This document shows positions 42,944 through 49,768 of a stretch of 64,000 bases of DNA, piece by piece; the stretch's first letter is position 1; the number at the start of each line of letters is the position of its first letter. Made by a program: the position numbers and the translations under genes. Source of the DNA: Anderseniella sp963700895. GTDB taxonomy: Bacteria > Pseudomonadota > Alphaproteobacteria > Rhizobiales > Aestuariivirgaceae. The notes beneath the pieces were generated by a model. The model was not told the origin of the DNA. It did no database searches and saw only the letters and a list, made by a program, of their open reading frames with translations. The stretch spans positions 124,001 through 188,000 of the forward strand of contig CAVOZI010000008.1 of assembly GCA_963700895.1 (NCBI GenBank). Direction: 5' to 3'.

Positions 42944-43423
42944 ATGAGCATTGAGGATCGCATCAAGGCAATGGGCATAACCCTGCCGAACTTCGACGAC
43001 GGCAGCTATTACGGCCAGAACTACGGCCGGATGAAACCGCATCACATCGTCGGCAAGGTGCTTTACCTGTCAGGCCACACGCCCGTGAAGGACGGCAAGG
43101 TTCTCCACCCGGGGCGTGTCGGCGGTACAGTGACACCCGAGCAGGGCTATCAGGCGGCGCGGTTGACGGGCATCAACATGATCGGCGGCATGAAGCACGC
43201 ATTGGGGGATCTGGCGCGGGTGAAGGGCTTGATCCGCTGCCTGTGCTTTGTCGCCTGCGAGCCCGACTTCAACGACGTGCACCTGGTTTCAAGCGGATGC
43301 AGCGACGTGCTGGCGGAAGTCTTCGGCGAGACGGCAGGCGTTGGCGGACGGGCGACGATAGGCGTGCAGTCGCTGTGTGACCAGATGTGCTTCGAGACCT
43401 GGGCAGAGGTTGAAATTCACTAG
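42944..43423 (+). CDS. RidA (YjgF/YER057c/UK114) family protein
   Basis: The 159-residue protein is a RidA-superfamily member with VLYLSGHTPVKDGKVLHPGRVGG, LTGINMIGGMKHALGDLARVKGLIRCLCFVA and a final RATIGVQSLCDQMCFETWAEVEI. The canonical deaminase subgroup keeps an Arg in a VxxLP-type C-terminal motif; here that stretch reads GVQSLCDQMCFE, so imine deaminase activity is doubtful. A GGAGG Shine-Dalgarno precedes the ATG. It follows the M81 gene by 30 nt and likely belongs to that unit. Confidence 0.85.
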   Translation: MSIEDRIKAMGITLPNFDDGSYYGQNYGRMKPHHIVGKVLYLSGHTPVKDGKVLHPGRVGGTVTPEQGYQAARLTGINMIGGMKHALGDLARVKGLIRCLCFVACEPDFNDVHLVSSGCSDVLAEVFGETAGVGGRATIGVQSLCDQMCFETWAEVEIH

Positions 43424-43439
43424 GCCCGGCAAGCGCTTC

Positions 43440-44285
43440 TCAGTCCACCACGTTCTTCAGCGTGCCGACGCCCGAAACGGCAATCTCGATCTCGTCGCCG
43501 GACTTCAGGAACTTCGGCGGCGAAAAGCTGCCGCCCGCGCCCTCGGGAGAGCCGGTGGCGATCAGGTCGCCGGGGTTCAGCGGTGTGAAGTGCGAGATGT
43601 AGGCGATCAGTTCGTCGAGCGGAAAGATCATCTGACCAACGTCTGTCTGCTGGCGGATTTCGCCATTGACCCGCGTCGTCAGCTTCATCCTGCTGACGTC
43701 TTCGATCTCGTCTGCCGTGACGATCCACGGCCCTCAACCGCCGGACCGGGCGAAGTTCTTGCCCGCGTGGAGCGAGTGCTTCTGCCAGCCGCGCACCGAG
43801 CCGTCGTCTAGTATGGTGAAGCCCGCCACATGTTCCATGGCCTGCGTGCGGGGGATATGCCGTCCGCCATTGCCGATCACAACCACGATCTCGCCCTCAT
43901 AGTCGAACGTCGCCGCCGCTTCACCGTGCGGGCGCTCCAGGGTTTCGCCCTGGCCGACGATGGCATCGTGGTGCTTGGCGAACAGAACGATGTGATCGGG
44001 CGCGGGCGGAGCGCCTTCGACCGGATACTTCTTGCGGTAGTTGATGCCGGCGCAAATGATCTTGTTGTCCGCTGCCAGCGGCGGCAGCAACTGCACATCC
44101 TCAAGGTGGACCATTGGCGGCCGGCCATCCACGTCGTGCGCCAGCGCGGCCTGTCCATCTTCCGTCAGCACGGAACGCAAGTCCGGAGGCTTCGTGAGGA
44201 AGCCGTCGGTCGGCTCGATGATGCCGTCGTCTTTCACCACGCCATAGCCGGTGCGCGAATTGGTTCTGAACAGCGCGATCTTCAT
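43440..44285 (-). pseudogene. fumarylacetoacetate hydrolase (FAH) family protein gene interrupted by one in-frame TGA
   Basis: The frame encodes a normal-length ~281-residue FAH-family protein except for a TGA at 43734-43736. Before it lie IICAGINYRKKYPVEGAPPAPDHIVLFAKHHDAIVGQGETL, FDYEGEIVVVIGNGGRHIPR and SLHAGKNFARSGG. Directly after it, in the same frame, come GPWIVTADEIEDV, GEIRQQTDVGQMIFPLDELIAYISHFTPLNPGDLIATGSPEG and SGDEIEIAVSGVGTLKNVV. The TGA stands exactly where relatives have one residue before GPW, so nothing else is missing. Members cleave or decarboxylate 2-oxo and acylpyruvate compounds. Sequencing error, a nonsense mutation or recoding are the options. Its start overlaps the PanE-like stop (ATGA). 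Confidence 0.85.
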
Positions 44286-45205
44286 GGGAAGGCTTCCTCC
44301 TGCCGGCGCACAATGGCGCTCAGCGTGTCATTGTAGGGCGTGGCGATGCCAAGCCCGCGGCCCAGCACCGGCACCATGCCGTTGATGGCGTCGATCTCGG
44401 ACCGCCGCCCCGCCATGTGATCGAGCAGCATCGAGGGCCGCGCATCGGGCATGTTGGCGCCGAACGCGGTGACGTAGGCCACCGGGTCATCGAAGCTGAA
44501 ATTGATGCGTTTCTCCACGCCGCAGGCATGGGCTTCAAGGGTGCAGCCGCTGGCAATTTCCCACCAGGCGGGATTGGCCATCAGCTCGCCGATGGTGCAG
44601 TCGAACACCGTGCACGGCGCGGAGAACGTGACGTTGCAGAGAAACTTCTCCCAGATCAGCTGGTTGATGTCCTCGAACGCCTTTGCATTGAAACCGGCCT
44701 GCTGCCAGATCTGCTCGACGCGTGCTAGCCGGTCCGTCAGACCGCCGTTCATCTCGCCAAGCCGGATCAGCTTCATGGCGTTGTGGTGGGCATGACCCGG
44801 CCCCTTCATCGACGCACCGAACCCCTCCGCCACCCCCAGCAGCACGTTCTGCGCGGGCATGAACTGCGCAATCCGCTCGCCCGAGCCGAGCCCGTTCTGG
44901 ATGGTCAGCACCAGCGAGTGCGGCCCCATCACCGGGGCAATGGCCCCGGCCGCCGGGCCGACGCCAGAGGCCTTGGTGGCGATGATATAGAGATCGCACG
45001 CGCCCGCATCCGCCACATTCCGCACGGCCTTGATGGCTTTCACGGTCCGGTCGCCGCTGGCCCCTTCCACGCGCAATCCTTCCCGCTCGATCGCATCCAG
45101 GTGATCGGTCCAGGTATCCACCGCCCACACCTCGTTGCCGGCGTCTGCCAGCAAGGCTGCATAGACCGAACCCATCGCGCCGGTGCCAACCACTGCAATC
45201 TTCAT
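44282..45205 (-). CDS. ketopantoate reductase (PanE/ApbA) family protein
   Basis: The 307-residue NADP-dependent reductase has the Rossmann motif MKIAVVGTGAMGSVYAALLADAG, the NADP-binding TIQNGLGSGE loop, a conserved Lys/Asn region (WEKFLCNVTFSAPC), and a C-terminal RPSMLLDHMAGRRSEIDAINGMVPVLGRGLGIATPYN that matches ketopantoate reductases. Paralogues outside panBCE operons often act on other 2-oxo acids. It is the first gene of a two-gene unit with the FAH-family gene (4-nt overlap). A 2-oxo-acid catabolic role is therefore as likely as pantothenate synthesis. Confidence 0.85.
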   Translation of the reverse strand: MKIAVVGTGAMGSVYAALLADAGNEVWAVDTWTDHLDAIEREGLRVEGASGDRTVKAIKAVRNVADAGACDLYIIATKASGVGPAAGAIAPVMGPHSLVLTIQNGLGSGERIAQFMPAQNVLLGVAEGFGASMKGPGHAHHNAMKLIRLGEMNGGLTDRLARVEQIWQQAGFNAKAFEDINQLIWEKFLCNVTFSAPCTVFDCTIGELMANPAWWEIASGCTLEAHACGVEKRINFSFDDPVAYVTAFGANMPDARPSMLLDHMAGRRSEIDAINGMVPVLGRGLGIATPYNDTLSAIVRRQEEAFP

Positions 45206-45332
45206 TCTGCCCTCATAGCCTGCGCATCGGCTTGCATGTGAGCCGGGAAATCGATTTCCGGCAAGGTATCTGGCCGCTGCCGGTCAGTACTTGCATGACA
45301 CCTTGGGTATCTCTAGTGAAAAGGTCATGGCA

Positions 45333-46241
45333 ATGCTCTCTCCGTCACCCGTGTCTGCCGGTTTTTCACCCTCCCTGAAAGGTTCGCTGTCGATTGCAAT
45401 CGCGGCCGGCTTGTGGGGCCTATACTGGATTCCGCTGCGGGCGCTGGACGAGGCCGGCATCGGGCCGCTGTGGGCGGCCGCCTTGACCATGGCGCTGGCC
45501 TGGCCGTTTGCCGCACTTGCGGCCTGGCGGTTGTCTTCGCGTCCCGTGCGCGGCGATCTGCCGTGGATCGCCCTTTTCGGCGCCGGCATCGGCCTGTCTG
45601 CACCGCTATACTTTTTCGCGGTCACCAACACCGACGTGATCCGCGCCATCTTCCTGTTCTACATGCTGCCGATCTGGACCACGCTGATCGACCGGCTGGT
45701 GTTCGGCATCCGGCTGGACATCGCCCGCGCCTTTGCCGTCATCATTGCGTTTGCCGGCTTGTGGCTGTTGCTGGGTGGCGATGGCGGCATTCCGCTGCCG
45801 AGGAATGCCGGCGACTGGTCGGCGATCTGTGCAGGTTTCTGCTGGGGCATGACGCTGTCGCTGGTCCGCGCCCGGCCCAACATCGATCCGCACCTCAGCA
45901 CCCTGTCGGCGATCACCGGCGCGGTGGTGATGTCGGTGATCGCGGCGTTGTTTGCCGGTGCAGCGCTGCCGCCGGCGGGCACCTTCACCCCGGGCCTGCT
46001 GGCCGCGCTGGCGGCGTTCGGCGCGGTTGCCATGTGGCCGTCGATGATCGGGCAGTTGTGGGGTGCGCGCCTGGTGCCGGCAACCCGCGCCGCGCTGCTT
46101 ACCATGTCCGAACTGCTGGTCGCCACCGTGTCTGCGGCGGTGCTCATCGGTACCACGCTCACCACCGTGCAGATCATCGGCGGTCTGGTCATCATTGCGG
46201 CAGTGCTGGTCGACGTGCTCGGGTCGAAGGATGTGATCTAG
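45333..46241 (+). CDS. EamA/DMT-superfamily inner-membrane transporter
   Basis: The 302-residue protein has about ten hydrophobic spans in two EamA-like halves: GSLSIAIAAGLWGLYWIPLRALDEAGIGPLWAAAL, YFFAVTNTDVIRAIFLFYMLPIWTTLIDRLVFG and IGQLWGARLVPATRAALLTMSELLVATVSAAVLIG. DMT transporters export metabolites or take up amino acids; the substrate is not predictable. ATG 45333 is chosen for AAAAGG 8 nt upstream; ATG 45327 and TTG 45291 are in frame. It is divergent from the PanE-like gene. Confidence 0.88.
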   Translation: MLSPSPVSAGFSPSLKGSLSIAIAAGLWGLYWIPLRALDEAGIGPLWAAALTMALAWPFAALAAWRLSSRPVRGDLPWIALFGAGIGLSAPLYFFAVTNTDVIRAIFLFYMLPIWTTLIDRLVFGIRLDIARAFAVIIAFAGLWLLLGGDGGIPLPRNAGDWSAICAGFCWGMTLSLVRARPNIDPHLSTLSAITGAVVMSVIAALFAGAALPPAGTFTPGLLAALAAFGAVAMWPSMIGQLWGARLVPATRAALLTMSELLVATVSAAVLIGTTLTTVQIIGGLVIIAAVLVDVLGSKDVI

Positions 46242-46274
46242 CGCTGATCCCCGGTATCCTGGCACTTGCTGTTC

Positions 46275-46703
46275 CTAGTCGGTATCAACCCGGCTGCTGC
46301 GCGTCTTCTTGGTGGTGCTGCGCCTCGTCTTTGCCTCCAGGCGGCGGGTCTTCGAGGCCAGTGTAGGTTTCGTGGCAATCCGCTTGCGCGGCACGTGGGC
46401 TGCCTTGGCGATGACCTGCTTCAAGCGGCCCAGAGCATCTTCCCGGTTGGCGGCCTGGGTGCGGTGACGGTCGGCCATGATGACCAGCACGCCGTCCTTC
46501 GTGAGCCGCGAGTCGCCGCTGGCCAGAAGCCGCTGGCGCACCCCTTCCGGTAAAGACGGCGACGCCGCCACGTTGAAGCGCAACTGCACGGCAGACGCCA
46601 CCTTGTTGACGTTCTGCCCGCCCGGCCCGCTGGCCCGCACGAAGTTTTCCTCGATCTCGTCCCGTCCGAGGGAGATGGCGCTGGTGATCTGGATCCGGTT
46701 CAT
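46275..46703 (-). CDS. arfB: alternative ribosome-rescue factor ArfB (peptidyl-tRNA hydrolase YaeJ)
   Basis: The 142-residue protein has the catalytic GGQ motif (residues 28-30) in FVRASGPGGQNVNKVASAVQLRF. Its long basic C-terminal tail (KAAHVPRKRIATKPTLASKTRRLEAKTRRSTTKKTRSSR) enters the empty mRNA channel in known ArfB. It releases peptides from stalled ribosomes. The start at 46703 (MNRIQITS) matches the family; a longer in-frame start adds nine residues. It is convergent with the transporter gene. Confidence 0.93.
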   Translation of the reverse strand: MNRIQITSAISLGRDEIEENFVRASGPGGQNVNKVASAVQLRFNVAASPSLPEGVRQRLLASGDSRLTKDGVLVIMADRHRTQAANREDALGRLKQVIAKAAHVPRKRIATKPTLASKTRRLEAKTRRSTTKKTRSSRVDTD

Positions 46704-46853
46704 GATGCAATGGTGTAGCAGACCGGACACGCAAGAAAAGCCTGCCGATGGTCGCTCCTGCCAGACCTTCCGTCCACGGCTTGACCCTGATCAATGCCAG
46801 GCGCGGGGCTGCATGGCTAACTCCTTGCAACACCTCACCAACGGAGAACCGCC

Positions 46854-47696
46854 ATGACGGTCAAGACCATCGCCCTCAGTCTTAATGACATCGACAACCT
46901 GGACCATCTCCTGCCGACGGCGGCCGCCATCGCCAACGCCAATGATGCGCACCTGTCGGGCGTCTACGTGATCCCGTCGGTCGAGGTCTATGCCGCCTAT
47001 GCCGGCATGGCCATGGCCGATGTCGTCGACACCCAGCGCAAGCGCTATCTGGCCATGGCCAAGTCGGTTCAGGAAAAGTTTGCCCATGCGCTGGATGCAA
47101 ACGGCCTGCAGGGCGAGTTCCACCAGCTTGACGCCATCAACATGAGCGTGTCGCGCGAATTTTGCGAGGCGGCGCGGGTGGCGGACCTTGTTGTCATCGC
47201 CCAGGTTGACCGCGACACCTATTGCGGCGTTGAGGCCGAATTCGCCGAGAACGTGGTGATGGGGGTTGGCCGCCCTGTGCTGATCGTGCCGCGTGGCAAG
47301 AGCTACGACGCCATTGGCAAAAAGGTCGTGATGGGTTGGAACGGCACCCGCGAGGCTGCGCGCGCCTGCTTCGATGCACTGGCGGTAATGGCGGACGGGG
47401 CAGATGTAACGCTGGTCTGGGTCGATCCGCAAAAGACGCGCGCCGAGGCCGGCAACCTGCCCGGTACCGAAATGGCCAGCGCGCTTGCCCGGCATGGCGT
47501 CAAGGTGACCGCGGAACCGATGCCGACCGCCGACGAGAATGCCGGCGCGGCCTTGCTGACCAAGGCCTCCGATGCTGGCGCGGACTTGCTGGTGATGGGT
47601 GCCTACGGCCATTCGCGCGTACGCGAGTTCGTGTTCGGCGGCGCCAGCGAGACCGTCATCAAGAGCGCACCGCTGCCGGTGCTGATGTCGCATTGA
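46854..47696 (+). CDS. universal stress protein, tandem UspA domains
   Basis: The 280-residue protein has two UspA-like halves. The first (residues ~1-145) is divergent, with an expanded helical segment (YAAYAGMAMADVVDTQRKRYLAMAKSVQEKF). The second (~150-280) keeps the ATP-binding motif in LLVMGAYGHSRVREFVFGGASETVIKSAPLPVLMSH. Such tandem Usps are frequent in Rhizobiales stress loci. It leads a two-gene unit with a conserved small protein 14 nt downstream, ending at a strong terminator. A low-oxygen or general stress role is typical but not shown here. Confidence 0.9.
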   Translation: MTVKTIALSLNDIDNLDHLLPTAAAIANANDAHLSGVYVIPSVEVYAAYAGMAMADVVDTQRKRYLAMAKSVQEKFAHALDANGLQGEFHQLDAINMSVSREFCEAARVADLVVIAQVDRDTYCGVEAEFAENVVMGVGRPVLIVPRGKSYDAIGKKVVMGWNGTREAARACFDALAVMADGADVTLVWVDPQKTRAEAGNLPGTEMASALARHGVKVTAEPMPTADENAGAALLTKASDAGADLLVMGAYGHSRVREFVFGGASETVIKSAPLPVLMSH

Positions 47697-47710
47697 ACGA
47701 GGAGCTTGCA

Positions 47711-48085
47711 ATGGCCTTGAAACAGATCCGTCTCGAACTGGCCCGCGACAGGGACTACCCCAATGGCAGCCGCATGCATGGCTACCTGCTGGTCGCGCCG
47801 CTCGACAACATGGACCGCATCGAGCCGGCGGAATGGAAGAAGCACCGCGAGCGCTGCCGGGTTGCCCGCTTCTGGGGCTCGGACGAGCGTGAACTGGGCC
47901 ACCTGATCCGCAAGCCCGGGGGCTCGTGGGCGTTCCACTACGACATCCACGGCGATCCGGACGACGACGAGGCCGGTTACCGGTTTGGCGACGAGCGCTT
48001 CCGGCCGGGCGAATACGTATCGATTCGCGAACACGACGGCGAGACCCGGACCTTCCGCGTGATCACCGCCCAGGAAGTGGTCTAG
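47711..48085 (+). CDS. conserved small protein of unknown function, downstream of uspA
   Basis: The 124-residue soluble protein is rich in charged and aromatic residues (MALKQIRLELARDRDYPNGSRMHGYLLVAPL, RFWGSDERELGHLIRKPGGSWAFHYD, then DDDEAGYRFGDERFRPGEYVSIREHDGETRTFRV). The final segment reads like a small beta-barrel. No signal peptide or membrane span is seen. GGAGCTTGCA precedes the ATG at 47711, 14 nt after the UspA stop, so the pair is co-transcribed. No function can be assigned. Confidence 0.7.
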   Translation: MALKQIRLELARDRDYPNGSRMHGYLLVAPLDNMDRIEPAEWKKHRERCRVARFWGSDERELGHLIRKPGGSWAFHYDIHGDPDDDEAGYRFGDERFRPGEYVSIREHDGETRTFRVITAQEVV

Positions 48086-48100
48086 GCGGCGCTACCAGAC

Positions 48101-48131
48101 AAAAAGGGCGGGTCCAACCGGACCCGCCCAT
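48101..48131. terminator. bidirectional rho-independent terminator
   Basis: GGGCGGGTCC (48106-48115) pairs perfectly with GGACCCGCCC (48120-48129) around an AACC loop. AAAAA precedes it, giving a T tract on the minus strand, and ATTCTGATTCT follows on the plus strand. It separates the convergent uspA unit and host-attachment gene and suits both, the minus strand better. Confidence 0.8.
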
Positions 48132-48156
48132 TCTGATTCTGGCCAGCCAGCCTGTT

Positions 48157-48606
48157 TCAGACGGCCATGACCTCGCCGAGATGCTTTTCCATGTCGGCAT
48201 TGGGTACCTTGGTCAGGTCCTTCGCCAGCTCGCCATGCACCGCATCTGCAAGCTCCTTTGGCATTGCCTTGCGGATGTCGCCCAGCGCCTTGGGCGCTGC
48301 CACCAGCACCAGCCGGTCAAAGCTGCCAGCCTGGAACTTCTCGTTGAGCGTCTCCACCAGGCCCGTCACGAAAGCGGTTTCCATCAGCTGCTTCGGATCG
48401 GAACGCGGCTCCATGGCGTGGCGGCTCTGGTCGGCGCTCTCGAAGCTGCGTCCTGGCCGGTCTGCCATGATCTCGCGGTTCTCCAGCCTCTGCTCGGCAA
48501 ATTCCATGCCCGGCACTTCACTGATGCCCTTGCCGGGGCCAGTGTTCTCCAGCACGCGGGCGCGCGCGCCGTCTGCCACCAGAATCCAAGTGCGTATCGG
48601 TTTCAT
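48157..48606 (-). CDS. host attachment family protein
   Basis: The 149-residue protein matches the 'host attachment protein' family: RTWILVADGARARVLENTGPGKG at the N-terminus, a central acidic/basic linker (EFAEQRLENREIMADRPGRSFESADQSRHAMEPRSDP) and FDRLVLVAAPKALGDIRKAMPKELADAVHGELAKDLTKVPN. The family name derives from an Agrobacterium attachment-locus annotation. The fold resembles an eRF1/Pelota-like domain and the role is not established. No signal peptide is present, so surface attachment is unlikely to be direct. Its terminator lies at 48101. Confidence 0.85.
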   Translation of the reverse strand: MKPIRTWILVADGARARVLENTGPGKGISEVPGMEFAEQRLENREIMADRPGRSFESADQSRHAMEPRSDPKQLMETAFVTGLVETLNEKFQAGSFDRLVLVAAPKALGDIRKAMPKELADAVHGELAKDLTKVPNADMEKHLGEVMAV

Positions 48607-48640
48607 TTGACTGTCTCCGTGTTGGGGGTGCGCGCGGCGT

Positions 48641-48829
48641 TCAGGTGCGCAGCAGTGTTTCGAGCTGCTTTTCGAGTTCGACGAGATCTTCGGGCAGCGG
48701 TTGGCCCGTCGACTTCATCTGCGCCAGTTCCGCGTGAACCTGCTCCAGCAGTTCGTGCTCGTCTTCCGGTTGGTTCTGCATCTCTGTCAGCAGCAGCTGG
48801 ATACGCGCAATGATGTCTTCGAATGCCAT
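48641..48829 (-). CDS. small helical (coiled-coil) protein of unknown function
   Basis: The 62-residue product is almost entirely helical and acidic: MAFEDIIARIQLLLTEMQNQ, PEDEHELLEQVHAELAQMKS and PLPEDLVELEKQLETLLRT, with heptad-like Leu spacing. Codon use matches its neighbours and an AGGAACC-type Shine-Dalgarno lies upstream. It is 34 nt before the host-attachment gene on the same strand and may share its transcript. Function is unknown. Confidence 0.65.
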   Translation of the reverse strand: MAFEDIIARIQLLLTEMQNQPEDEHELLEQVHAELAQMKSTGQPLPEDLVELEKQLETLLRT

Positions 48830-49018
48830 CGGTCAGGTTCCTTCATTGCCGGTTGCTGTTCCGGCTTTCACTATGCTGATTATATTGCAGGAATGCGAGC
48901 GGTTCGCCGTTGACTTGCGTCAATGCCGGTCAAAAGCTGGTCCCTAGACTGAACACAAGGGGCGGAGTGCCGGGCCTTGCGGGCCAGCCTCCGCATGCAC
49001 TGCCACCGGATTTGAGCG

Positions 49019-49762
49019 ATGACCGTGACGGCAGCCAGCCGAAGTACCGGGTCCGGCCCACGGGCGCTGCTGGAGGTACATGACCTGACCAAGGTGTACC
49101 GCTCCGGCGAGGTCGAGGTCTATGCGCTGAGGGGGGCGACGGCAACGCTCTACGAGGGCGAGGTCAGCGTGCTGCTCGGCCCGTCCGGCAGCGGCAAGTC
49201 AACTTTCCTGAACATTCTCGGTGGCCTGGACACCCCCACGTCCGGCCGCATCCTGTTCGAGGGCAATGACCTGTCCGGCATGCCGGAGCGCGAGTTGACC
49301 CTGTTCCGGCGGGAGAATGTCGGCTTCGTCTTCCAGTTCTACAACCTGATCCCCAGCCTGACCGCGCGCGAGAACGTTTCGCTGGTCACCGAGATCTCGC
49401 GCCATCCGATGAAGCCGGAAGAGGCGCTTGAACTGGTCGGGCTCTCCGGGCGGATGGATCACTTTCCGGCGCAGATGTCGGGAGGCGAGCAGCAACGGGT
49501 CGCCATTGCCCGCGCCATCGCCAAGAACCCGCGCCTGCTGCTGTGCGACGAGCCCACCGGCGCGCTGGACTCCAGGACGGGCCGGCTGGTGCTGGAAGCG
49601 CTTATGCAGGTCAACGAGACGCTGGGCACGACCACGGCAATCATTACCCACAACGCGGTCATCCGGCAGCTCGCCCATCGCACCTTCTATTTCGCCGACG
49701 GCGCCATCGCGCGCACCGAGATCAATGACCGGCGCCTGAAGCCCGCCGATCTGGACTGGTGA
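49019..49762 (+). CDS. ABC transporter ATP-binding protein (MacB/LolD-type)
   Basis: The 247-residue ATPase has Walker A GPSGSGKST, Q-loop GFVFQFYNLIPSLTARENV, signature MSGGEQQRVAIARAI, Walker B LLLCDEPTGALDSRTG and a switch His in IITHN. The VYALRGATATLYEGE start and FQFYNLIPSLTA segment place it with MacB/LolD/FtsE-like ATPases that pair with FtsX-type permeases. It forms a three-gene unit with the FtsX permease (6 nt on) and a membrane-fusion adaptor. Confidence 0.92.
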   Translation: MTVTAASRSTGSGPRALLEVHDLTKVYRSGEVEVYALRGATATLYEGEVSVLLGPSGSGKSTFLNILGGLDTPTSGRILFEGNDLSGMPERELTLFRRENVGFVFQFYNLIPSLTARENVSLVTEISRHPMKPEEALELVGLSGRMDHFPAQMSGGEQQRVAIARAIAKNPRLLLCDEPTGALDSRTGRLVLEALMQVNETLGTTTAIITHNAVIRQLAHRTFYFADGAIARTEINDRRLKPADLDW

Positions 49763-49768
49763 GCGGTC

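Noticed and set aside
43710..43740. Selenocysteine insertion at the TGA of the FAH-family gene
   Set aside because: A stem-loop is present but too close to the UGA for a known bacterial SECIS. No selenocysteine genes are in the window and no FAH selenoprotein is known to me. It is kept only as a low-probability option in the findings.
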